Of a stretch of 35,085 bases of DNA, positions 7,101 through 16,500 are shown piece after piece. Below the pieces are notes generated by a model. That model was not told where the DNA came from. It saw nothing but the letters and a program-made list of their open reading frames with translations, and did no database searches. Every line of letters starts with the position of its first letter. Position 1 is the first letter of the stretch. Position numbers and translations under genes: made by a program. This stretch comes from Akkermansia sp. (GTDB lineage Bacteria > Verrucomicrobiota > Verrucomicrobiia > Verrucomicrobiales > Akkermansiaceae): NCBI GenBank assembly GCA_017504805.1, contig JAFVQN010000002.1, forward strand, positions 1 through 35,085, written 5' to 3'.

Positions 7101-9849
7101 ACGAACCGGCATACTGAGCCTCCAGCTCCGCCTGGCGATACTCCTGGCGGGCATTAGCCACGCTCACTCCGTAATGCACGCGCAGCTGCCCCTGCGGCAG
7201 GGTACCCAGCGGCACGCGGAACACCGTCACCCCGTCCACCGCCAGATTCCGGCTCAGCACCAGTTCATACGCCCCATGCTCCACCTCACGGGCACCCTCC
7301 AGCGGGGCATTGCAGCTCAGCTTCAGCTCCGCGCGGGCACCACCGACCGGCTGGCCGGCAAAATCCTGCGCCTTCACCGCAAGCACCAGCTCCTCCGGGC
7401 AAACCCGGGCAGTCTGGTCCTGCAGCTCCAGCTCAAAGGCATCGCGGCGGAAAACCTGGCAGGAAATCGTGTGAGTCGCCAGGGTACGCGGGCGCGTAGT
7501 CCCCACGCGGATGCGGTACTGTCCGCACACATCGTCCTGCCCGGCGGGCAAGGTGAGCTCCTGCTGAAAGGCACCGTACTCATCCACATCAAAAGTGCGG
7601 GAGAACAAGCGGCGGCCGCCGGGGCTCTCGAAATGCAGCTCCAGCTCGCGGTGCTTCGACTGCGTAATCTGGTTGCGGCCGCAGACCGCCCGCAGAAACC
7701 CGCGCACAAACACCCTCTCACCCGGGCGGTACACCGCGCGGTCAGTCCACAACATAGCGCGCAGCTCAGGCTCTGCCGCAGCACCGCCGCTGCCTTCAAA
7801 CACGTGGGACACCGGCACAATGCAGTAATCCTCCCCGCTGCGCACCAGTGCCTCCCCCTCGCCCGCCGGCAGGCGCACATAGCCCTGCCGCAGCGGTTCC
7901 GTGACCGATTGCTCATCACTCACCATCGTGGCCGAGCCCTCAGCCACCAGGCTGGCATCACTCGTGCGCAGCACGGCCAGCTCATTCCCACCGGCGGAAC
8001 TCCGCAGCGGAATCACTGATAAATCTGAAACTGAAACCAGCCAGTCGCGGCGCTGCACCAGTTCCTCCGGCTGCATTCCCATGGCCCGGGCCGCCTCACC
8101 CGCTTCAGCCGTAGGGTACAAGTCCGTCTCCAGCAGGTAGATACCCGGCTTCAGCGGCCCACCGGCCAGCTCTCCCAGGTCCACATGAATGCGACCCTCG
8201 CGGGCCAGGCCATTACCCTCCACCGGCAGCACTTCCTCCAGCTCCCGGAGCACCTCACCCCCCGCAGGCTGCAGGAAAATGCGGTTGTGCAGCACCTCCC
8301 AGGCCCGCTCGCCATTCTCCGGCAGCGCGGGCAGCTCCTCCGGCCTGGCCAGCCCGGCTGCTATACGGGCCTGCACCACAGCGCGTTCGTATCGCGCATG
8401 CCCCATAGCGCGGCGGCGCTCCTGCTGGTCCAGGTGCGCGCGGATGTGCGGCAGCGCAGCAGCCGCCTGCTCCGCCTTCCAATGGCGCAGACGCAGCTTC
8501 AGGCGGCTGCCATTCATCGCCCCGAGCTGCAGCACATGCGAGCCATGCAGGCTCATCTGGCGGCTGTCAGCCCCCCATAGCGCAGGCTGCATCGGATTCA
8601 CGCTGTAGCGGCAGGTGAAATCACCCTCCAGCGGCAGCCCCAGCACCCCTTTCAGACCAGCCTTCAGCGTGCATTCCACCAGCACCGGGGCATCACTCTC
8701 CACCACCAGCTTCATACCCGGCGCTGCCGTGGGGTGTGCATAACGCACCAGCGTATTCCGGGTGTTCAACGCATCAAACTCAAAATCCTCCGGATCCTCC
8801 GGCACAATCATATACTCCGGTGCCGGCAGCTCGCCCGCATAGCGCACCGTGAGCACGCGCCCCTCCACCACCGCAGTGCGCGTGCAGCCATCCTCCGCCA
8901 GCGCAGCGGGCACCCCGTTGAGCTTCAGCTCCATCTCGCGAAAAGCCTGCTGCAGCTGCTCTTTCTCCACCAGCGAATTAAAACGCAGCCCGATCACCGT
9001 GCGCGTATCGCCCTGCTCCGTGGTCTCCGCGCTCTGCTCCATACTCGCGCTCAAGTAGCGGTTCACATAAATCGGCCCCAGATTACTATCCGCCACACCG
9101 CTGCCAGCAGGCGCCTTCGCATTCAGCCGCCAGATACTCCCGGCAGGCAGTGGATTCTCTGCCCGCACCACCACATAGCCCGGCAGCGGTGAATCCTGCT
9201 TCAACTCGTCCCAGCGAGCCCCATGCTTTGCCAGCGAACGCAGCACGCTGTAACTATACCCATGCCGCAGCTGCGCCTCCTCCGGCACCCCGCGCATCTT
9301 CTCGCCGGATTCAAAGAAATCCCCCCGCGCATCCATCTTCAGACGCGTGAACGTATAGCTCAGCCCGCTCTCCTTCCCGAGCCCCGCCGCCTCTGCCGTA
9401 TTCTGAAACTGGGCCGATATCAGCGCTGCCCCATTCGGCTGCGTGCGCAAATCCTCATGCACCAGCGGCGATACCGGCGCGCGGAAGCGGTACTCATACT
9501 GCTCCAGCCGCCGCCCGCTCTGGTAACGCGCTCCATCCTTGAAACGCAGACAGTACTCCGTCTTCACGCTCGTCCCGGGCGAAGGCTCAATCCGCAAGCT
9601 ATCCTGGTCCACCCACAGCACACGCGGCGGATGCGCCTCATCGCCGCTTATCGTGAACAAATCCAGCCCTCTGTCTGCGGCACTGCTCCCCTCCTCATAC
9701 TGATTCTCCACCACCGTACGCGTCACCACAGGCTCACTGAACGTGATATTCACAATCCCCTGCTGCTCCCAGTACGACAACATATCCGCCTCCACCACAG
9801 GCAGAACCAGCAAAGCTAACACATATATAATCCGGGCAATAAGCTGCAT
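4129..9849 (-). CDS. Alpha-2-macroglobulin family protein without a thioester
   Basis: This is a very large secreted protein (1906 residues from the chosen start). The signal peptide is MQLIARIIYVLALLVLPVVEA, with no lipobox cysteine, unlike the lipoprotein YfhM of E. coli. LWTDRAVYRPGERVFVRG (D703) is the hallmark of the MG2 domain. Near residue 1290 comes the later macroglobulin signature (ALWRSALKTDADGRF, LPDTLTTYRV), followed by an alpha/alpha-toroid complement-like domain. Where thioester members have GCxEQ, this protein reads GGFLTET (F1501), so no covalent protease trap can form. Bacterial family members are thought to trap proteases in the periplasm. An in-frame ATG 21 nt upstream (9870) lies above the predicted -10 box, so the internal start at 9849 is preferred. 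No penicillin-binding protein 1C gene, the usual E. coli partner, is adjacent. Confidence 0.9.
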   Translation of the reverse strand: MQLIARIIYVLALLVLPVVEADMLSYWEQQGIVNITFSEPVVTRTVVENQYEEGSSAADRGLDLFTISGDEAHPPRVLWVDQDSLRIEPSPGTSVKTEYCLRFKDGARYQSGRRLEQYEYRFRAPVSPLVHEDLRTQPNGAALISAQFQNTAEAAGLGKESGLSYTFTRLKMDARGDFFESGEKMRGVPEEAQLRHGYSYSVLRSLAKHGARWDELKQDSPLPGYVVVRAENPLPAGSIWRLNAKAPAGSGVADSNLGPIYVNRYLSASMEQSAETTEQGDTRTVIGLRFNSLVEKEQLQQAFREMELKLNGVPAALAEDGCTRTAVVEGRVLTVRYAGELPAPEYMIVPEDPEDFEFDALNTRNTLVRYAHPTAAPGMKLVVESDAPVLVECTLKAGLKGVLGLPLEGDFTCRYSVNPMQPALWGADSRQMSLHGSHVLQLGAMNGSRLKLRLRHWKAEQAAAALPHIRAHLDQQERRRAMGHARYERAVVQARIAAGLARPEELPALPENGERAWEVLHNRIFLQPAGGEVLRELEEVLPVEGNGLAREGRIHVDLGELAGGPLKPGIYLLETDLYPTAEAGEAARAMGMQPEELVQRRDWLVSVSDLSVIPLRSSAGGNELAVLRTSDASLVAEGSATMVSDEQSVTEPLRQGYVRLPAGEGEALVRSGEDYCIVPVSHVFEGSGGAAAEPELRAMLWTDRAVYRPGERVFVRGFLRAVCGRNQITQSKHRELELHFESPGGRRLFSRTFDVDEYGAFQQELTLPAGQDDVCGQYRIRVGTTRPRTLATHTISCQVFRRDAFELELQDQTARVCPEELVLAVKAQDFAGQPVGGARAELKLSCNAPLEGAREVEHGAYELVLSRNLAVDGVTVFRVPLGTLPQGQLRVHYGVSVANARQEYRQAELEAQYAGSWVRPELTQDNRVRLICSTCGKPLHASHSVRVALVAHRGQLRRMPNGFAYESHGDEEIWSQWFPVPADAEEGVPLDLEALCREHKLAPGSLVQVELKGRDVHGHVFQERFLRQVDAGQEVQDLKLEAAPQPGRVRLVAGQGGHALLAVSCGGGVRLAVQPVQRGEQVVELPLLPEDGGRVVVSAAMLSQHAGASLQVAHAQAELQLDLPRPQNELAVELALPGTVRPGTRQTISGRVCTPDGKPAQAVVTLYAVDAGMLSQTGYELPDVARSLSRWSVSPVRMQVPRLPDAGDELEFNTEPMSGLWQGEGRMRDGSWSHQPWWMRDDQHIQSFHTRSKGVYAPDSFRKRADGAVAVPAGDAQSRTEGLRVRSDFAPLALWRSALKTDADGRFSTTCTLPDTLTTYRVIAVAADKGGSRFGTREGEFTANQPVMLTPGAPLFMSVGDSLQLPVTITNNTTSDGSWQVQLVDGGEPQQVQLAPGASAVLHFEVSARQAGQQRFRWVATGAIGEDAAEGTFEVRHPVPLLKEAHHLVLSPGQAALVPQEKLAAAVASAPGCELELLVSANPLLHLKGGVDFLLEQPGGFLTETSASALLPWLLYDRLAPLCPRMAQTPASEVKATVARAAARLLKFQNEDGGVPLFQRSGESCAWVSAHLAMVLRMAEERGFELPQRSWYNLLSYLEKTDMQQLSPLSRYAAARALQNRDAQREALKDALAAMPESQSATSVRADIEFLEYLRTNNDGRHEAFLRWMRTRAADYRHHSSWSSAWSLYALMTYIGDSPGAQVEAALRLPDGSTASLNRSVYRVPGVQPAAAYTAQRGTVYALLRAQAQPVQTDYPGLTEHGLQMTRVYEKKGEDGVWRPVEQLVAGDVVRVSLTCAKAGEQELNHLVLEDYLPACLEAINPDVPGQAAGLDPLCWSDCFDHREFLADRVRGFCTRWSGRDAVNLRYYARVKYAGSATAPPAQAQLLYEPQTYGLSPSARLDVRAK

Positions 9850-9858
9850 GTCGCACCC

Positions 9859-9887
9859 ATTATACAGCATCTTATAACATTCGCCAA
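9859..9887 (-). promoter_or_regulatory. Predicted promoter of the macroglobulin gene, nearly leaderless
   Basis: A perfect TATAAT lies 17 nt after TTGGCG on the minus strand. Transcription would begin near 9852, only 2-4 nt before the ATG at 9849, implying a leaderless or almost leaderless mRNA. This is the main reason for choosing the internal start codon. The -35 box is only 4 of 6. Confidence 0.55.
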
Positions 9888-9940
9888 CTGATTATTGCTG
9901 CATACCCCCGGATTGACGCTCGATTTATTGCTCCGGCAGC

Positions 9941-10154
9941 CGTCCGACCACCGGGAGGATATCGTCGCGGCAAAGCCGCGATATCGTCCGGCGCAGCCGG
10001 ATATCGTTTCCTGGACAGCAACCCCTTTTCGCTTCCCAATGATTGGGAAATAATCTTCCCGGGCATCTACGGTGAACGATATCCGCCTTTGGCGGACGAT
10101 ATCGGCGCTTTGCGCCGACGATATCTGCCTGCGGCAGACGATATCCGGCCGGAC
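9941..10154 (+). repeat. Family 2 palindrome-array unit A1
   Basis: The unit begins GTCCGACCACCGGGAGG. Hairpins GCGGCAAAGCCGC and CGGCGCAGCCG follow, each ending in GATATCGTC or GATATCGTT. Then comes a conserved core (about 10010-10078) with the 17-nt palindrome TTCCCAATGATTGGGAA at 10033-10049, and a right arm in which GACGATATC separates CGCCTTTGGCG, GGCGCTTTGCGCC and TGCCTGCGGCA. The unit is thus an inverted array around a core. This copy lacks the CACGCC/GGCGTG hairpin of the other units and has its own CCTTTGG hairpin. Short open frames across it are by-products of the repeat. Confidence 0.9.
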
Positions 10155-10400
10155 GTCCGACCACCGGGAGGATATCGTCGCGGCAAAGCCGCGATATCGT
10201 CCACGCCGCAGGCGTGGATATCGTCCGGCGCAGCCGGATATCGTTCCCTGGACAGTACCCCTTTTCTCTTCCCTATCATTGGGAAATAATCTTCCCGGGC
10301 ATCTACGGTGAACGATATCCTGACCTGCGGTCAGGACGATATCGGCGCTTTGCGCCGACGATATCTGCCTGCGGCAGACGATATCCGGCCGTTGGCCGGA
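10155..10400 (+). repeat. Family 2 palindrome-array unit A2
   Basis: This unit follows A1 in tandem and has the same plan. The left-arm hairpins are GCGGCAAAGCCGC, CACGCCGCAGGCGTG and CGGCGCAGCCG. The core is at about 10246-10312 and its palindrome carries one change (TTCCCTATCATTGGGAA). The right-arm hairpins are TGACCTGCGGTCA, GGCGCTTTGCGCC and TGCCTGCGGCA, and the unit ends at GGCCGTTGGCC. It lies between the 3' end of the autotransporter gene and the promoter of the macroglobulin gene. Confidence 0.9.
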
Positions 10401-10454
10401 CCTGGGCAGCCGCAGGCTGCGGTATTTTCAAATTCGTCATACCCCCGGCGCAGC

Positions 10455-10487
10455 GGACCCCGGCAGCGTTGTGAGCTGCCGGGGTCC
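10455..10487 (-). terminator. Hairpin downstream of the autotransporter gene
   Basis: A perfect 13-bp stem (GGACCCCGGCAGC with GCTGCCGGGGTCC) with a 7-nt loop lies 24 nt beyond the autotransporter stop. No T-run follows on the minus strand, so it may be a strong pause or mRNA 3'-end stabiliser rather than a standard intrinsic terminator. Confidence 0.55.
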
Positions 10488-10510
10488 GGAAGGGGTGGGT
10501 CAGTCAATCA

Positions 10511-13500
10511 TCAGAAGTTGACGCGATAACCGACGGTGGCGTTCACGTTGGTGTAGTCGCTGCGGACCTCGATGGAGGCATCCATGAACAGGGAGCCGCC
10601 GTCGTCACCCACGGGAACGGTCAGGCCGGCACCAGCCTCGATACCCACGGAACCGCGCTCGGCGCTGTTCACTTCGGCATCGATGTTGTTGTAGGCCGCC
10701 AGGGCCGTGTTGGTGCTGCAGGAGGTATCACCCGTATCAGCCTTGGCCAGCACGCGGCATTCGAAGATGCTGGTGCGGTTGTACATGTCCTCGCCCACGA
10801 TGGTCTGCAGGCGTGCACCGAGGCCGAAGGTCACCACATCCATGGTCTGGTCATCCACCTTCACGCTGGCATCGCCGGAGCTCTTTTCGGTGTAACCGCT
10901 GATGGTGGTGTGGCGCCAGGCCACGTTGAACATGGGCTGCAGGCAGGTGGTGCCGTCCTCAGAGAGGGTGAACACGCGGCCCACCTCGTACATGAGGCCG
11001 AAGCTCGTGCCATCCGTATCTGCCTGGGTCTCGTAGCTGCCGCCGCCGTAGTTCACGGTGCGCTTCATGCTCAGGTCAGACATACCCACGGTACCCACGA
11101 AGGTGTGGGTCCAGGCGCTGGAGGCGTAGCGGGCAAAGGCGGAGATGTAGTAGGTATCCATGTCGCCCTTGGACTTATCAGCGCCATTCACGGTCAGGTC
11201 GCCATACATGGCGGTCAGGGCCATACCAGCGGTGAAGGTCGGGGTGATATCGACATCGAAGCCCACGGTGCCACCCCAGCTGCTCAGCTCGTAGCCGCCC
11301 TCGGTGCCGTTGTCGCTCAGCTCGCTGAAGTCGCCCTCGGCGTTGATCCAGGCGTTGAAGTAGGGCATGCCCTCCTGCACCACGCTCTGGTCCACACCCA
11401 TGATGGTGGTGCGGTTGCGGATGGCCTGCAGCTGGCGGTCCACATCGGCAGAGGCAGCCATGCCCAGCACAGCGGAGCTGGCGCCGGCCACAGCGGCCAG
11501 GGTCTCATCCGTACCGGCGGTATTGCCGCTTACGATGAGGGTTTCGAGGTGGTTGAGCACAGCCTTCACATCGCTCTCGGCGTCGTTGATAGCCTTCATG
11601 CTGGAGCCGTAGGCGTTGTCGAGCAGGTCGGCACCGGCCTGGCCGTTCTCCGTCTCAGCCAGCTGCTGGTGGAAGTCGGCAGTCTCGCCATTCACCGTCT
11701 CACCGGTGAGCACGAGCTTGCCATTCTCCACACGCACCACGGCGTTGTGCAGGTACTTGTTGACGCGCTGGTCGTTGCTGGTGATGACCACATCGGCAAA
11801 GCCGGTGGCATCCTCAGCCAGGGTCACGCTGGTCTCGCCTTCGCTGATGAGGGCGTTGGCCACGCGGTCGGATACAGAGTTGACCACCAGGTTGATGCTG
11901 GCGCCATCCTGCACCTCCACGGTACCGCCGGTGAAGACCAGACCACCCTCGCGCACGGTGCTCAGGTTGGCCGTCAGGTTCATGTCACCAGCCAGGGTCA
12001 CGCCCTCGGTGGTGTTCACCTTCTTGTTGGCCGTGGTGCCGTCGATGGCGGCATCCATGGTCAGCGTGGAATCAGCGTCCACCTCCAGGCTGCGGAGGGA
12101 AATCACATCATCTGCATCCGGGGTGATGGTCACATTCGTACCGCGGGCAATGATATCGGCGCGGGAGGCATCATCTGCGAGCTTGTGCATGCCGGCACCC
12201 TTGAGCACCAGATCACCCGTGTAGCCGTTCATATCACCAGCGTAGGTGCTGGTGCCGCCGAGAGCCTGCGTCACGGTGATGCTGGCATCTGCCGGGCCGG
12301 TGCTGGCCAGGGTGCCGTCGATATCGGCACCGGTCAGGCTCAGCTTGCCGCTGGTCTCGGTGGTGTCCACGGTCAGGGTGGTACCCTTGGCGAGTTCCAG
12401 AGCAGCGCCGCTCAGCTCAGCACCGTTGGAGATGGTGGCGGAGGCGCCCTCAGCCACGGTCACCACGGAACCGGCAGCGCCGTCGATAATCATGCCGCTT
12501 TCCACCATGGCGCCATCGGCCAGAGCCGTGGTGCTGGCGGCACCCAGCAGGATGTGGGCAGGCTGCGTGGCCAGAGCGGCCACTGCCGGCAGGTTCACCC
12601 CCGTGGCCTCCAGCATATCAGCTGCGGCGGCGTGGTCAATGCTGCCACCCAGGGTGGTGGTACCGTTCAGGATGAGCTGGGCCTGGCCGTCATCTGCCAC
12701 GGTCACACCGTCCAGAATCTGGTTGCCCGTGCCGTCAAGCTGGAGCTTGCCGGCGGCCAGCTTCAGCTCGCCACCCTCCAGGGTCAGGCTGCCCTTCACG
12801 ATGTAGGTGGAGTTCGTGTTCACCACCGGAGCCGCAGCGCCCATGGATTCGGTGTGCAGAATCTGCACATCGGCATCCGTCACAGCGATGCTGCCGGCCA
12901 TACTGTTGTACTCAGCATCAGCCACGGTGTTGGAAATCGTCACCAGGTCATTGCCGTCGCCCGTGATGCTCAGCGTGCTGCCAGCCGTGCCAATCAGGTT
13001 ATTGAGCACCATGCCCAGGCCATTCTGCGCAGCGGCGGGTTCCTCTGCCGTCAGGTCGATTTCCGTATCCTTGTCAATCAGGATGGCGGAGTAACCCTCG
13101 GCGGAGTCATACACTTCCTTACCGCCGGCGTTCCAGTCGGTGCTGTCGCCCTGCTTCACCGTAGACTGGTAGATATTGCCCGCCGGTGCGTACTGGGTCA
13201 GGGTGAGCAGACCGTCCGTGCCGAAATCAGCCTTCAGGTTGAACAGGCTCAGCGCCGTGTCGAACACCACATTGTCGTGGTTCTGCAGGGCCGTCAGGTC
13301 ACCGCCCAGCTTGAAGGTGCTCACCGCCGGTGTCGTATCCGTGGCGGTCAGCAGACCGGCCAGCACGCTGTTGATATCAATGTGCAGGTCGGCGCCATCG
13401 GCCAGGGTCACAGCACCCGTGGTGCCGAACACACTCTCGCCCGTCTCCATGGCGTCGATCAGCGTCACGGTGTTGCAACCAGCCAGCTTCAGGCTGCCCA

Positions 13501-16500
13501 CGTCGGTCAGGCGGCTGTACTCGCCGGTGGCGGCGTCGGCGTTCAGGCTGCCGATGTTCACGGTAGCATTGCTGGAGATACCGCCCAGGTCGTAGGTGCG
13601 GATGGCGGTCTCACCATCCATGATATTCACCAGGCCCGTCCAGGCGCCGGCATTCTCCAGACCACCTGCCTTGATGTTGATATCCGCCAGAGCCGTGCCG
13701 TCTGCCTTGGTCAGGATGCGCGGGGTGCTATTGTCGACGCCACTCTTGCCGCCAAGATTCAGAACGGCACTGGCACCTTCCAGATTAACCACACCGGAAC
13801 CGAGCTGCAGCTGGGAGTTCGTCCCGAACTGGTCCACGGTCACACGACCGCTCTTCACGGTCAGGCTCTTGAGCGTGGTGTGATTGCTGCTCTTCCAATC
13901 GTTCTGGATATTCAAGTTCGTGATATCCGTCAGCGCAGCATCCACAATGACATCGCCCTGAGCGTCAGCCCCCTCGTTAATCCAGTTCTCCCCACCGGTC
14001 ACCTTCACCGTGATATCCTCAGTGGTGGTACCATGAACAGAGGAGCCACCGGCCAGCGTCAGGGTGCGGGCAGTGCCATCCGCGGTGGAGCGCACCGTAG
14101 CGGCTGAGTCCACATCCAGCGCGCTGAGCTGCATATCGCTGCCCATCTTCAAGGTGGAGCTGCCATTCACCCTGAGGCCGGCGTTGGCATCCTGCTGCAC
14201 CAGCGTGGCCGAATCCAGCGTCCAGGTACCCACCAGGTGAGTGGTACCCGTGCCGGTCAGGCTGATGCTCTTGCCGCTGGCCATGGAGATGCCGCTGGCA
14301 TTGGTGCCGGTCAGGGTGCCACCATTCTCCATCACCACGTTCACACCCACAGTGGCAGCAGAGGTGCTCAGGCCGGAGCCCGTGAGCTTCAGCGTGCCGG
14401 CGCCGGTGATGCTGTCGGTCGTCAGGGTCATGCCGCCGTTCACCTCCAGGTTGGACTGAGCGCCGCTCAGCACCACAGACGGCGTGGTCAGGGTCTTGCC
14501 GCTGCCACCGGTCAGCGTAAGCTTACCGGCGTTGTTCACCGTCACTGCACCGCTGAGCGTGGAGTTCGCGCCGATGCCCATGGTGGTGGTCTTGTCACCC
14601 ACCGTCACCGTGGCACCAGTCAGGCCGCCCTGGAAATCGAGCTCCGTATCGCAGGTGCCGGAAGCAATGGCTCCGGTCACCACGGCTGCACCCTTGAAGG
14701 TCAGGTCCATGGCACCGCCGTTGCCGGTAATCCTGGCCACCGTGGCGGTGGAATCGAACACCGCCACAAGCTTCTTCTGAGTGGCCGCATCGCCCGTCCA
14801 AGTACCATCCACCCAGATGTCACCTATCGAGGCTGTACCCTTGAAGTTCATGGTCGCATCTGCATTTCTGACAGTGATATTGCCACCCTGGGCCACGTTG
14901 CCATTGAAGGTGGCATTCAGCGCGCCCTTGCCCACGATGATGTTATCCATATCGGTCAGCGCGTTGCTCACCGTCATGTTCACCGTACCGGCCACATCCT
15001 TGTACTCGTTGATGTAGAGGTCGCTCTTAATCTGAGTGCCATCCACAGTGACTGTCATCGTCTTGCCCGTGTCCACGTTCAGGGACTTGGCAGCAGGGTT
15101 GGTCAGCACCAGCTTGTTGACGGTCACGTCACCCTGGGCGTAGATATTGCCGGAGTTGAGCACCATCTCGCTGGTGGTCATGGTGCCATCCACCGCAAGA
15201 CGCAGCTCAGCGCCCCCGTTGATGGTGGTCTTAGTCGTGCTGAGGCCCTGGGCATTCGTCACCGTAACGATGGCGGACTGCCCGGAAAGCACGGTTTCAC
15301 CCGTCCAGCTGTTGGCAGCGTTGAAGGTCACCGGAGCACCGGTGATGCGCATATCGCCATCAGTCGTGATGCTGTTGTTGAAGGTCACGTTACCGCCGGT
15401 GATGGCGATATCGCCCATGCCCTTCACGCTGCTGATGGCGCCACCCTCGAAGGTGTAGGTGCCACCGGTCACGGTCATGGTGCCGATCTTCACGCCGCTG
15501 TCTGCCACGGTCACCACCTGGTCGATGGCCACATCCGGCGTGTTCGGGTCGTTGTCGGCATCGCCTGTCACCTGACCGAAGGTCACCTTGTCATCCGAGT
15601 AGAACTGGTCCACAGCGGTCCCGTCGTTGCCATCGTCCCAGTTGTCGGTATTCTTGAGGTCCCAGAGCTTCTTGCCGGCAGCATTCGTGGTCTCGCCGGT
15701 CCAGGCCAGTGTGGCGGCGTCGCCCTCCACATGCAGCACCAGGGACTTCGTGCCGTCGGCCTCGTCCACCACGGCAAAGGTGTGTACCGCGCGGGACTCT
15801 TCAGAGAAGTTGCTCTTCAGGTTGGCAACGCCGTCGATGCGAGTCAGGCCGGTCATCAGCTTGTAGTTGCCGTTCGCTTCTGCGTTACTGGCATCGATAT
15901 AGCCCAGCAGTGCATCCGGGGTGAATACCATGGTGGCATCGGTGATGGTGAGCGTGGTGCCGGCTTCGCAGGCGTACTTCGTGCTCACCTGGTAGGCGTT
16001 GTTCTCATTGCCCAGGTCGAATACCACATTACCACCCGCCAGCGTCAGCGCACCGGCCAGCTTGCTGGCGGCATCTGTCTGGCTCAGGGTCATGCCCTCT
16101 CCCAGCGTCAGGTTCTTCACCACACCGCCGGCAGCCACGATGCTGTCTTCGCCCGTAGCGTTGGCGGCGCGGCCGTAACCATTCATATCCAGCACGCCAC
16201 CCTCTGCAGTGAAGGTGTGTGTACCTGTCTGGTTGGCAGAAGCTATCTTCTGGTAACCACCGGCCATGGTCACATTCACACCATCCGCAAAGGAACCGGA
16301 ATAGGCCACATCGGCAGTAGCCGTGTTGGTTATCTTCAGGGTCTTACCGCTGCCGGAAACTGTACCCTGCGTACCGACGAGTTTGGCCAGGTTGGCAGTC
16401 TCTGTATTCACCAGAAGCACTGCGTTGGCGTGGTTCAGATTCACCGTAGCATTCTTCAAGGCATTGGCATGCCCGGCTGTCAGATCCCAGTCGCCATTGA

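Larger units (their letters stand above)
9901..10448. repeat. 11-bp direct repeats bracketing family 2 block A
   Basis: CATACCCCCGG occurs at 9901-9911 and again at 10438-10448, enclosing the whole family 2 block A with 29 and 37 nt to spare. It could be the footprint of a target duplication or a chance repeat. A second recurring string, ATTGCTCCGG, lies at the left inner edge (near 9928) and also occurs in inverse sense in the family 1 repeat and near 21365. Confidence 0.45.

Noticed and set aside
9850..9870. Upstream start codon of the macroglobulin gene at 9870
   Set aside because: It lies above the predicted TATAAT box and would add seven residues before a complete signal peptide; the ATG at 9849 is better.
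9872..10529. Several short open frames inside the family 2 blocks (and again at 22057-22619), some similar to each other
   Set aside because: They arise because repeated modules encode the same peptides by chance in both strands and in several frames. They have no ribosome-binding sites and no common reading frame across units.
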